Assembly (NCBI GenBank): GCA_017411945.1
Contig: JAFQPD010000046.1
Span: 1 to 12,239 of the forward strand
Reading direction: 5' to 3'
DNA from: Mailhella sp.
GTDB taxonomy: Bacteria > Desulfobacterota > Desulfovibrionia > Desulfovibrionales > Desulfovibrionaceae
Length of the DNA: 12,239 nucleotides
The notes under the pieces are model-generated. The model was not told the DNA's origin, did not search any database, and worked only from the letters and a program-made list of their open reading frames with translations. A program made the position numbers and the translations under genes. Of this stretch, positions 6,105 to 12,239 are shown piece after piece. The stretch's first letter is position 1; each line of letters opens with the position of its first letter.

Positions 6105-6153
6105 AAAAAAAGAACGCCTTGCCAGTCCTTTTGAGACTTGGCAAGACGTTCTT
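6105..6153 (-). terminator. Intrinsic terminator of tRNA-Ser
   Basis: A long stem of about 18 bp (arms 6110-6127 and 6135-6153, one bulged base) with a 7-base loop is followed on the minus strand by a run of T (complement of A 6105-6111). One pair is G-U only in the minus-strand RNA and C-A in the opposite RNA, which fixes the working strand. It lies 11 bp after the tRNA 3' end. Confidence 0.92.
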
Positions 6154-6164
6154 GGAAAATACTG

Positions 6165-6258
6165 TGGCGGAAAGGGTGGGATTCGAACCCACGTGCCGGC
6201 TCATCACCGACAACTCGATTTCGAGTCGAGCGCGTTACGGCCTCTTCGCTACCTTTCC
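6165..6258 (-). tRNA. tRNA-Ser (anticodon CGA)
   Basis: Read on the minus strand this is a 94-nt type II tRNA with encoded CCA. The 7-bp acceptor is GGAAAGG/CCUUUCC with discriminator G, as in serine tRNAs. The anticodon arm is CUCGA, loop CUCGAAA, UCGAG, giving anticodon CGA for UCG codons. A long variable arm (GUCGG/GCCGGC region) is the serine hallmark, and the T arm is GUGGG-UUCGAAU-CCCAC. It follows ribF on the same strand. Confidence 0.96.
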
Positions 6259-6272
6259 GCAAGCCGTTCCTT

Positions 6273-6301
6273 CTTGTACATGAAGAGCCGTCCACGGGCA
6301 A
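6273..6301 (-). promoter_or_regulatory. Possible promoter of tRNA-Ser
   Basis: On the minus strand TTGCCC (complement of 6296-6301), a 17-base spacer and TACAAG (complement of 6273-6278) match four of six bases in each box. The -10 box ends 14 bases before the tRNA 5' end, a normal distance. The boxes are weak, so readthrough from ribF remains possible. Confidence 0.4.
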
Positions 6302-6335
6302 GCCCTTTTTGCGCGGCATCCGCAGAGGCGGCACT

Positions 6336-7271
6336 CTAAAGCGGCATGCCGCGGCGCTGGTCCATATCGGCTTTCAGCTGGGCGATGAGAGCATCCAGCC
6401 CGTTGAAACGCTTCTCCTTGCGAAGCTCTCCCATGAAGCGAACCTCGAGCTGGCGGCCGTAGATATCCCCCTGAAAATCGAGGATATGCGTTTCCAGAGT
6501 GAGGTGCGTGCCGTCGAAGGTAGGGTTCTTGCAGAAGCTGGTCACCGCCATGCGCCAGAATCGTTCTTCCTCCGGGCCGTCCAGCAGGCGGGCAGAGGTG
6601 GCATAAGCCGCCGGGGCAGGCATGGCCTGCGCATCGGCGAGATCGAGGTTGGCGGTGGGCACGCCGAGAAGAGGCCCGCCGCGGCCTGCTCCATGCACCA
6701 CTTCACCTCGCACAGAGAAGGGGCGGCCAAGCAGCGCGTTGGCTTCATCGAGCCGCCCTTCCGCCAGAGCCTTGCGGATGCGCGTAGAGCTGACAGGAGC
6801 ATCCCCCGCCATGACGGCCTCCACTTGCGTGAGAGAATATGTTCCGAAATCGCGCATGCGGGCGGCCCCGGCCTGATCGCAGCCGAGGCGGAAATCGTAG
6901 CCGACGAAGAGCTCCTTCACGCCCAGCTCGTCCTGAAGCACGCGGCGGCAGAACGACTCGGCGCTCTGCTCGGCAAGTTCGCGGGTGAACGGCATGAGGA
7001 GCACGGCGTCCACGCCAAGCTCTTCCAGAAGCTCAAGGCACTGCTCGCGCGAGCAGAGGAGCCTGGGAGGATACTCTGTGAAGACGGCGGCCGGGTGAGG
7101 GTCGAACGTGACGACCACGGCTGGCATCCCTTCGTGTCGGGCGCAGTCCACGGTGCGGCGCAGAAGCTCCCGATGGCCGAGGTGAACGCCGTCAAAGTTG
7201 CCGATGGTGGCGGCGCAGGACTGCCAGCCTGCCAGAGAGCGCAGGTCCTTAGGAGTGCTGGAAACAAGCAT
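6336..7271 (-). CDS. ribF: Bifunctional riboflavin kinase / FAD synthetase
   Basis: RibF phosphorylates riboflavin to FMN and adenylylates FMN to FAD in the cytoplasm. The 311-residue protein has the usual length. The N-terminal nucleotidyltransferase half shows GNFDGVHLGH (24-33), VVTFDPHP (53-60) and VSSTRIR (160-166). The C-terminal kinase half shows GRGGPLLGVPTANLDL (196-211), NPTF (249-252), LETHILDFQGDIYG (259-272) and a terminal FMGELRKEKRF. The usual NIGxxPTF stretch reads TSFCKNPTF here, a mild departure. It starts four bases after the stop of the upstream thiol oxidoreductase gene, with only a weak Shine-Dalgarno, so translation is probably coupled to that gene. Flavin supply fits a respiratory anaerobe rich in flavoenzymes. 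Confidence 0.96.
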   Translation of the reverse strand: MLVSSTPKDLRSLAGWQSCAATIGNFDGVHLGHRELLRRTVDCARHEGMPAVVVTFDPHPAAVFTEYPPRLLCSREQCLELLEELGVDAVLLMPFTRELAEQSAESFCRRVLQDELGVKELFVGYDFRLGCDQAGAARMRDFGTYSLTQVEAVMAGDAPVSSTRIRKALAEGRLDEANALLGRPFSVRGEVVHGAGRGGPLLGVPTANLDLADAQAMPAPAAYATSARLLDGPEEERFWRMAVTSFCKNPTFDGTHLTLETHILDFQGDIYGRQLEVRFMGELRKEKRFNGLDALIAQLKADMDQRRGMPL

Positions 7272-7274
7272 CGG

Positions 7275-8069
7275 CTACTTTCCCGCCTTTTTCGCCATCG
7301 CCATGTCGACGGCAGTGGAGAAATCTTCGAGCGAAAGTGCGCCGCGCACCACGAGGTCGTTCACGAGGAAGTAGGGAGTGCCCACGAAACCGAGGGCGTC
7401 GGCCTCTTCGATGTCGGCATCCATCATGTCGCCGAACTGCTTTGCCTGCGCCTTCATCACAGCCTCAAGCTTGCCGAGGTCCAGGCCGACTTCCTTCGCT
7501 ATGGCGCGCATGGTCTTCTCCGGCGCGGCCTCCACTTCCTTCTGGCGGTCGAAGGCCAGCGCGTACATCTTCCAGCCCTTGGCCTTGTCCATCTTGTAGG
7601 CGGAAAGGAACCACATGCCGGCGATCCGGCCAGCTTCCGACTTAGGGACCTGCTTGAAGATGAACCGAATCTTGCCGCTGTACCGCTTCATGAGGTTGCC
7701 CACGGTGAACGCGGCCTTGTGGCAATAGGAGCAGAGGAAGTCGGAATAGGCCACGATGGTCACAGGAGCGTCGGACGCACCGCCTTCAGGACGCCCGGAA
7801 ATCTTCACCTTCTTGGGCCTCTGCATATCTTCTTCCCATTGCTTCTTCAGCGTGGCGGAACGGCGGGAATCTGCCGCCTTCTGCACGATATCCAGAAGCT
7901 CCGCCCCATGGGCGCGAAGCACGTTGAGCACAAGCTCAGGACGTTCCTTGAGCAGGGCTTCGAGCTGGGCGGCGAGCTCCCTGTCGCTGGCAGCATGGGC
8001 GGCAGGCGCATAGAGCATGCAGCCGCATGTCAGGGCAAGCATCAGACATATATGACGGATGAAAGACAT
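7275..8069 (-). CDS. Periplasmic DsbA-family thiol:disulfide oxidoreductase
   Basis: This 264-residue exported protein has a thioredoxin-like fold of the DsbA/DsbG/Com1 type. A signal peptide covers residues 1-27 with a likely signal peptidase I site at AHA/A. Residues about 28-90 form a charged helical N-terminal extension. The catalytic CSYC motif is at 113-116, after TIVAYSDFLC. The cis-proline loop VGTPYFLVND is at 229-238, before a C-terminal helix. It probably makes or isomerises disulfides in periplasmic proteins. The start has AAGGAG five bases upstream. ribF follows almost directly, so the two are likely cotranscribed. Whether it acts as oxidase or isomerase cannot be told from sequence, and no DsbB or DsbD partner is in the window. 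Confidence 0.9.
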   Translation of the reverse strand: MSFIRHICLMLALTCGCMLYAPAAHAASDRELAAQLEALLKERPELVLNVLRAHGAELLDIVQKAADSRRSATLKKQWEEDMQRPKKVKISGRPEGGASDAPVTIVAYSDFLCSYCHKAAFTVGNLMKRYSGKIRFIFKQVPKSEAGRIAGMWFLSAYKMDKAKGWKMYALAFDRQKEVEAAPEKTMRAIAKEVGLDLGKLEAVMKAQAKQFGDMMDADIEEADALGFVGTPYFLVNDLVVRGALSLEDFSTAVDMAMAKKAGK

Positions 8070-8139
8070 GGCATCTCCTTGATTCGAAGGGCAATATATC
8101 CCTTTCCCCTCCCCCTGACAAGGCGACAGGAAAACGGCC

Positions 8140-9507
8140 TCAGCAGGTGACTGCGCTCACGGCCAGCCCGCCCAGCGAAGTCTCCTTGAACTTGGAACTC
8201 ATCTCGCGCCCGGTCTCGGCCATGGCGGCTATGGCGGCGTCGAGGGAAACGCGCTGCGATTCAGGGCTCACGCCCGTACTGATGAGCGAGGCGTTGAAGG
8301 CCTTCACGGCGCCCATGGCATTGCGCTCGATGCAGGGTATCTGCACATAGCCGCCTACAGGGTCGCAGGTTATGCCGAGATGATGCTCGAGAGCCACTTC
8401 GGCGGCGTTCTCCACATAGCGGGAAGGATTGCCCAGCGCATCCGTGAACATGGCCGCCGCCATGGCCGAAGCTACGCCTATCTCCCCCTGACATCCGACT
8501 TCGGCTCCGGCGATGCTGGCGTTGTGCTTGGCGATGAAGCCCACGGCGGCCGCGGCAAGGAAGCCCTCGCGTATGGCGCGGTCGCCCACATGCATGTCAT
8601 GACGCATGGCATAGACAAGCGCAGGCATGACGCCGGACGCGCCGCAGGTAGGAGCCGTGACGATGACGCCGCCGGAAGCGTTCTCTTCGGAAGCCGCAAA
8701 GGCATAGGAATTCAGGGCCGCAAGGAACTTGCCCGGCGCGGCGTTCAGGGAATGAGCGCGCCTGTGGAGCATATGCGCCTTGCGCTCCACCTTGAGAGGG
8801 CCGGGCAGGCAGCCGGAACCCTGAAGGCCAGCTTCGACCGACTGCTCCATGCGGTCGAGTATCTCATTGAGCCCGTCGATGATCTGCGGGCGCGTCGCTC
8901 CGGTCATGGCCATCTCGTTGGCCAGCATGATCTCATAGATATTGAGCCCTTCGGCTCGCACTATATTCCTCAGCTCCGTCATGCTTCCATACTTGTACAC
9001 AGGCTCGCCAAACTCAGGAGCCTGCCATCCGTCCCACTGCACGAAGCCGCCGCCCACGGAATAGTAGGCCCGCTCGAAAAGCACTTCGCCCTCACCGTCG
9101 AGCAGTTCGGCCACCAGCGCATTGCTGTAGGGGTAGGCATGGATAATGGAGTCATGCACGATATCGGCCAGCGAGACCATCACCGGCCTGCCGCCGAGCT
9201 CAATGCGATACTCCGTCCCCTTTTCCGCGTTCAGCCGGGGGAGCAGGCCGGGCGGGCAGTCCTCCGGCTTCGTTCCCAGCAGGCCAGCAAGGACGGCGGC
9301 ATCCGTTCCATGCCCTTCCCCGGTGGCACTGAGAGAACCGAAAAGGCGTACCCGCATGCGTGCGGCCTGGGCCAGGAGTTCACGGGGGAGCCCGGAGCAG
9401 ACCTCTACGAACAGCTTTCCGGCCTTCATGGGCCCGATGGTATGAGAGCTGGACGGCCCGGGGCCTATTTTGAACAGGGAGAACAGAGAAGTTGTGATAT
9501 ATGGCAT
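8140..9507 (-). CDS. sdaA: L-serine ammonia-lyase, iron-sulfur type, single chain
   Basis: SdaA deaminates L-serine to pyruvate and ammonia using an oxygen-labile [4Fe-4S] cluster. The 455-residue single-chain form is complete: IGPGPSSSHTIGPMKAG near the N terminus (14-30), the TAPTCGASGVMPAL region (284-297), and cluster Cys at 339 (VGCQGEIG), 381 (GITCDPVGG) and 392 (QIPCIERN), spaced as in E. coli SdaA. The protein ends in Cys455. In the Legionella enzyme a C-terminal Cys folds into the active site and ligates the cluster, so the same tail-in-mouth arrangement is likely. I chose ATG 9507 because AAGGAG (complement of 9513-9518) lies five bases upstream. An in-frame ATG at 9525 precedes that site. 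The next gene follows after about 70 bp without a clear terminator. Confidence 0.96.
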   Translation of the reverse strand: MPYITTSLFSLFKIGPGPSSSHTIGPMKAGKLFVEVCSGLPRELLAQAARMRVRLFGSLSATGEGHGTDAAVLAGLLGTKPEDCPPGLLPRLNAEKGTEYRIELGGRPVMVSLADIVHDSIIHAYPYSNALVAELLDGEGEVLFERAYYSVGGGFVQWDGWQAPEFGEPVYKYGSMTELRNIVRAEGLNIYEIMLANEMAMTGATRPQIIDGLNEILDRMEQSVEAGLQGSGCLPGPLKVERKAHMLHRRAHSLNAAPGKFLAALNSYAFAASEENASGGVIVTAPTCGASGVMPALVYAMRHDMHVGDRAIREGFLAAAAVGFIAKHNASIAGAEVGCQGEIGVASAMAAAMFTDALGNPSRYVENAAEVALEHHLGITCDPVGGYVQIPCIERNAMGAVKAFNASLISTGVSPESQRVSLDAAIAAMAETGREMSSKFKETSLGGLAVSAVTC

Positions 9508-9517
9508 GGCGGCTCCT

Positions 9518-9539
9518 TGCCGCATCGATCCCTGCGGCA
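9518..9539 (-). repeat. 7-bp inverted repeat abutting the sdaA ribosome binding site
   Basis: TGCCGCA and TGCGGCA (9518-9524 and 9533-9539) are perfect complements around an 8-base loop. The stem ends at the first base of the sdaA Shine-Dalgarno (9513-9518), so folding could affect translation initiation. No ligand or regulator is suggested by sequence. Confidence 0.5.
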
Positions 9540-9542
9540 GCC

Positions 9543-9580
9543 AAAAGACAGGGCGGCCCTCCAGCGAAGGAAAGCCGCCC
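9543..9580 (-). terminator. Hairpin terminator-like element between the citrate-synthase-like gene and sdaA
   Basis: A continuous 12-bp stem (9551-9562 with 9569-9580, including two G-U pairs in the minus-strand RNA) with a 6-base loop lies about 30 bp after the stop of the upstream gene. The tail reads TGTCTTTTGG, a weak T tract. It may terminate partly and set the ratio of the two genes, or stabilise the upstream message. Confidence 0.6.
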
Positions 9581-9610
9581 GCAACAGATGAAAGCCTATG
9601 ACGGCATCGC

Positions 9611-11437
9611 CTATTCGGCGGCCATATCCTTTTCTTCCGCTTCCAAGTCGTCGGAATGCTTGAGCAGCTCCTCTATCTGGATATCGCCGCAGAGCACGCC
9701 GACTATCTCGTCGTTCTCGTCGGTCACAGCCTGAGAGACGGAAAGGATGAGAGCTCCGGTGTACTGCGACTGGTACACGTCGGTCACATGCAGTTCGCCG
9801 TCGCGCATAGGCTCCTTGAACCACACGCGGTCGGAGTAATCGTAGCCGGGATCGGGCAGGTTGCCGTACTTGGGAGCATGCGTCTCGTCCGTGACCACGG
9901 CCTGCACAAGCTTGCCCTGGGCATCCGTAAGCTGGATGAACTGCATATAGGGGTAATGGTCGGCAAAGGCCTGCATGGCCTCGCACCGCTCCACATGGCC
10001 ATGCGTGCCATGACAGACCTGAGCCATGCGGGTCATGATGCCGGAAGCAAGGCGGCTGGCCAGCCTCTTGAGCTTCTCGAGCTCGGAAACGAAAAGCTCC
10101 GGCATATGGTGCTTCACCAGGACCATCATTTCCTTATTGGAGAAGGATGTGTTGCGGCCGGCTTCGTAGGCCTGCATGATGTCGTTGTAGATGAGGCCCA
10201 CGGCAGGGTGCTTCTTGGTGACCTTGCGCTCTTCGGGCAGATCGAGGTTGCTGTTGATCCAGTAGGCCACGCCGGCACGGCCGGACTTGTCCGTGATGAT
10301 GATGGGCACGGGGCGGTTCAGGATGCGGGCGGTGTCGAAGATATTGTAGATCTCTTCGTTCTTGGCAAGGCCGTCCACATGCACGCCCGCGCTGGTGGCG
10401 TTGAAGTCGCGGCCCACAAAGGGATAGTTCGGCGGGATGACATATTCCAGCTCGCGGGCGAAATAGTCGGCTATCTCGGAGATGACAGTGGTGTCGGCGG
10501 CATCGTCGTTGCCGGTGAGGGAGATGTACTCCATGACAAGAGCTTCAACAGGGGTATTGCCTGTGCGCTCGCCGAAGCCGAGAAGCGCACCGTTGACCGC
10601 CGCGCAGCCGTAGAGCCATGCTGTGACGCCGTTGACCAGCACCTTGTGGAAATCGTTGTGGCCATGCCATTCCAGCCACTGGCCGGGCACGCCGGCTTCA
10701 TCGGTGAAGGCGCGCACTATGCCCTGCACGGAACGCGGAAGGGAGGCGCCGGCATACGGCACGCCAAAGCCCATGGTGTCGCAGAGGCGTATCTTCACCG
10801 GCATGCTGGCCTGCTTCGAAAGCTCCATGAGGCGGGCGGCAAAGGGCAGGCAGAAACCGTGGATGTCGGCACGGGTGATGTCTTCGAAGTGGCAGCGAGG
10901 CACTATGCCCCATTCGAGGGCGCGCTCGATAAGGCGCAGGTAGTCGTCCATGGCCTTCTGGCGCGTCTTGCCCAGCTTCAGATAAAGATGATAGTCCGAC
11001 ACGCTGGTGAGCATGCCAACTTCGTCGAATTCCATGTCGCGGGCGATGCGCAGGTCGTTCTCGTTGGCGCGAATCCAGCCCGTGACGCGGGGGAAGCGGT
11101 AGCCGCGGGCGCGGCAGGTCTCTATGGCCTTGCGGTCCTTGGCGGAATACATGAAGAATTCCGTGGCCTGGATGAGGCCGCTCTTGCCGCCGAGCTTATG
11201 GAGCAGGTCGAAGATGCGGGCTATCTGCTGGACAGTGTAGGGCGGGCGCGCCTGCTGGCCGTCGCGGAACGTGGTATCGGTGATGAAGCACGGATCCGCC
11301 GGACGGGGGGCGATGATGGTATCGTCAAAGCCAATGCGGCCTATCTTGGTATAAGGATAAAGTTCGCGGTAGAGCTGGGGGTCGGCTCTTTCTTCAAGGT
11401 GAAGACTGCGAGTAGAACTTTTCTTGAAAAGTTTCAT
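9611..11437 (-). CDS. Re-citrate synthase-like DRE-TIM acyltransferase fused to a Cache-like domain
   Basis: Residues about 50-430 form a DRE-TIM metal-dependent acyltransferase of the isopropylmalate/homocitrate synthase family: DTTFRDGQQ (55-63), VGMLTSVSDYHLYLKL (141-156), PRCHFEDITRADIHGF (181-196), metal-binding HGHND (259-263) and GFGERTGNTPVE (288-299). The SVSDYH and CHFEDITRAD stretches resemble the Re-citrate synthase clade described in Clostridium kluyveri and sulfate reducers, so condensation of acetyl-CoA with oxaloacetate is the best guess; homocitrate-type activity is the alternative. Residues about 450-595 look like a Cache sensor domain (YPYMQFIQLTDAQGKLV, YSDRVWFKEP, SVSQAVTDENDEIVGVLCGDI). 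There is no signal peptide or transmembrane segment, so the sensor should be cytoplasmic. The start is one of two adjacent ATGs; GGAGG (complement of 11442-11446) is better spaced for the second (11437) than for 11440. It is divergent from dsrA. Confidence 0.85.
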   Translation of the reverse strand: MKLFKKSSTRSLHLEERADPQLYRELYPYTKIGRIGFDDTIIAPRPADPCFITDTTFRDGQQARPPYTVQQIARIFDLLHKLGGKSGLIQATEFFMYSAKDRKAIETCRARGYRFPRVTGWIRANENDLRIARDMEFDEVGMLTSVSDYHLYLKLGKTRQKAMDDYLRLIERALEWGIVPRCHFEDITRADIHGFCLPFAARLMELSKQASMPVKIRLCDTMGFGVPYAGASLPRSVQGIVRAFTDEAGVPGQWLEWHGHNDFHKVLVNGVTAWLYGCAAVNGALLGFGERTGNTPVEALVMEYISLTGNDDAADTTVISEIADYFARELEYVIPPNYPFVGRDFNATSAGVHVDGLAKNEEIYNIFDTARILNRPVPIIITDKSGRAGVAYWINSNLDLPEERKVTKKHPAVGLIYNDIMQAYEAGRNTSFSNKEMMVLVKHHMPELFVSELEKLKRLASRLASGIMTRMAQVCHGTHGHVERCEAMQAFADHYPYMQFIQLTDAQGKLVQAVVTDETHAPKYGNLPDPGYDYSDRVWFKEPMRDGELHVTDVYQSQYTGALILSVSQAVTDENDEIVGVLCGDIQIEELLKHSDDLEAEEKDMAAE

Positions 11438-11563
11438 CATACCTCCATAAAACCTGAGAAGCTCATTTGCCCTTCTTTTCGAGGGAAGACATATCCTAGC
11501 TGGTCACTGCGAAAAAATAAAGTATTCTGTGCCGGAAATTTCTTAAAATACCATTCGCGCCCC

Positions 11564-11606
11564 CGGAAGAGGGAACGGAAAGCCCCGCCTTCCTGCGCCT
11601 CTTCCG
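11564..11606 (-). repeat. 9-bp inverted repeat in the leader of the citrate-synthase-like gene
   Basis: CGGAAGAGG (11564-11572) and CCTCTTCCG (11598-11606) are perfect complements. GGAA/TTCC (11577-11580 and 11590-11593) can pair inside. The element lies about 130 bp before the start codon in a GC-rich patch within an AT-rich region. It may be a leader hairpin; there is no T tract to call it a terminator. Confidence 0.5.
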
Positions 11607-11905
11607 TCCGGCCGGCCGCCTTGGCCATGCCTCGCATCGCAAAAGGAAATTTTCACTTTCGCCACGGAACGTTAATTTTTTCACAGGGCATCTTTCCTGC
11701 ATATTCAGCTTTGCACAATAACGGCTCGTTCGGCATTTCTCGTAATATTCAAACATGTTATAAACAACGACGAGGATCATTTCCTCCTTTGGGAAAAGAT
11801 TCCGCCAAGGCCGCTTGTTGCGCAGAAGAACGACAGAAAATTTCACGGAAAATCACACGGAAATCCTAAGATGCACCAATATCATACCTTTTTAACTTTC
11901 CTTAC

Positions 11906-11942
11906 AAAAAAGCGGGGCTTGCGGTGCTTGTGAACAGCCCCG
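11906..11942 (-). terminator. Minus-strand intrinsic terminator within the dsrA upstream region
   Basis: A perfect 7-bp GC-rich stem (11913-11919 with 11936-11942) with a 16-base loop is followed on the minus strand by C and six T (complement of A 11906-11911). No gene is seen upstream on this strand inside the window. It could stop antisense transcription coming from dsrA or a divergent promoter, or end a small RNA. Confidence 0.55.
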
Positions 11943-11996
11943 GAGCTATTGTGTTCGGCTTGAAAATGGGGTAGGTATGTGCTTACACACTGAAAG

Positions 11997-12030
11997 GCCG
12001 GTCTTTTTTCGTGTTTAAAAACACACCGGC
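11997..12030 (+). repeat. Bulged inverted repeat upstream of dsrA
   Basis: GCCGGT (11997-12002) pairs with ACCGGC (12025-12030), and GTGTT (12011-12015) with AACAC (12020-12024) around a 4-base loop, leaving an 8-base pyrimidine bulge on the left arm. A short palindrome, TGTG-CTTA-CACA (11978-11989), lies just before it. They could be leader RNA structure or operator sites. Confidence 0.45.
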
Positions 12031-12047
12031 AGCCATCAAGTGTACTA

Positions 12048-12109
12048 GGGGTCGCCCCGCCGGAACGGAGCTTTTTCCGCTTCCAAAACGTTGGCCGGGC
12101 GACAGACCC
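12048..12109 (+). promoter_or_regulatory. Composite stem in the dsrA 5' leader
   Basis: GTCGCCC (12051-12057) pairs with GGGCGAC (12097-12103). GGG/CCC can extend this outward (12048-12050 with 12107-12109), GCC/GGC inward (12059-12061 with 12093-12095), and an apical hairpin joins GGAACGGA (12062-12069) to TCCG and TTCC (12076-12084). The structure ends 15 bases before the dsrA Shine-Dalgarno. It is a plausible stabilising or regulatory leader for a highly expressed operon. The function is inferred. Confidence 0.5.
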
Positions 12110-12135
12110 ATAATTAACCATGTGGAGGTAAGGCA

Positions 12136-12239
12136 ATGGCGAAACATGCAACTCCCCTGCTGGACCAGCTCGAATCCGGTCCTTGGCCCAGCTTTGTTTC
12201 TGATATCAAGCAGCTTGCCGAAAGCCGCGCTCAGAACGC
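12136..12239 (+). CDS. dsrA: Dissimilatory sulfite reductase alpha subunit, N-terminal fragment
   Basis: DsrA with DsrB forms the siroheme and [4Fe-4S] enzyme that reduces sulfite in the cytoplasm, the terminal step of sulfate, sulfite or taurine-derived sulfite respiration. Only 34 codons are present before the window ends. The residues MAKHATPLLDQLESGPWPSF, then VSDIKQLAESRAQN, match the conserved N terminus of Desulfovibrio/Bilophila DsrA. GGAGG at 12124-12128, seven bases upstream of the ATG, supports the start. The catalytic Cys clusters are outside the window. dsrB normally follows directly. Confidence 0.95.
   Translation, partial: MAKHATPLLDQLESGPWPSFVSDIKQLAESRAQN

Larger units (their letters stand above)
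11441..12135. other. Divergent non-coding region between the citrate-synthase-like gene and dsrA
   Basis: About 0.7 kb without a credible gene. It must hold the promoters for both divergent genes, but I could not define strong sigma-70 boxes on either strand. The middle (11640-11900) is AT-rich with scattered TTCAC and CACGGAA words. The hairpins at 11564-11606, 11906-11942, 11997-12030 and 12048-12109 are annotated separately. The dsrA ribosome binding site GGAGG is at 12124-12128. Confidence 0.7.

Noticed and set aside
6138..8150. Open frame on the plus strand running through tRNA-Ser, ribF and the DsbA-family gene
   Set aside because: It starts inside a terminator hairpin and crosses a tRNA. 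Its translation resembles reverse-frame sequence.
11437..11637. 66-codon minus-strand open frame ending exactly at the start of the citrate-synthase-like gene
   Set aside because: The ATGA-type junction is suggestive of a coupled leader peptide, but there is no ribosome binding site before its start, no recognisable protein feature, and part of it is explained by the 11564-11606 hairpin.
9656..11869. Long open frame on the plus strand opposite the citrate-synthase-like gene
   Set aside because: It is the antisense shadow of a gene with intact DRE-TIM and Cache-like motifs. It shows no recognisable domain or ribosome binding site.
11926..11960. TTGTGAA word upstream of dsrA, considered as a Rex or HcpR/CRP-type operator
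   Set aside because: Only one half site is present. The expected inverted partner (TTCACAA) at the right spacing is missing, and the word lies in the loop of a terminator-like hairpin.

Overview
The window looks like the chromosome of a sulfite/sulfate-reducing deltaproteobacterium of the Desulfovibrionaceae, perhaps a gut type near Bilophila or Mailhella. The main evidence is the right edge, which holds the first 34 codons of dsrA (alpha subunit of dissimilatory sulfite reductase). The left edge holds the 5' end of a 16S rRNA gene read on the minus strand. Coding DNA is GC-rich, while the regulatory stretches between genes are AT-rich. The genus is an inference; no search was run.

Layout. 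Positions 1-310 (minus strand) hold the start of an rRNA operon: the 16S 5' end, a boxA-like antitermination site and two tandem promoters with the same TTGACA-17-CATAAA architecture. Positions 676-2289 (plus) hold a two-gene cassette. The first gene encodes a small Tat-signal peptide whose mature part carries four in-register HSKxxx hexapeptide repeats. The second encodes a protein joining an HprK-like P-loop kinase region to a C-terminal PqqD-like (RiPP recognition element-type) domain. This is the best candidate here for an undescribed peptide-modification system. Positions 2617-6005 (plus) hold an overlapping run of five genes: menI-like thioesterase, menB, menE, and the membrane pair yjiH/yjiG, closed by a strong intrinsic terminator at 6030-6065.

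From 6105 to 11437 everything reads on the minus strand. In transcription order it holds a DRE-TIM acyltransferase resembling Re-citrate synthase, fused to a C-terminal Cache-like sensory domain; sdaA (Fe-S L-serine ammonia-lyase); a periplasmic DsbA-family thiol oxidoreductase; ribF; and tRNA-Ser(CGA) with its own terminator. A 0.7-kb non-coding region (11441-12135) separates this block from divergent dsrA and holds several hairpins, including a minus-strand terminator and a long composite stem in the dsrA leader.

Together the window joins anaerobic respiration (DsrA, menaquinone synthesis, FAD supply through RibF), entry of carbon from serine and acetyl-CoA into central metabolism, and periplasmic thiol chemistry. 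The HSK-peptide cassette sits apart from these, next to the rRNA promoter region, with no visible link to its neighbours.
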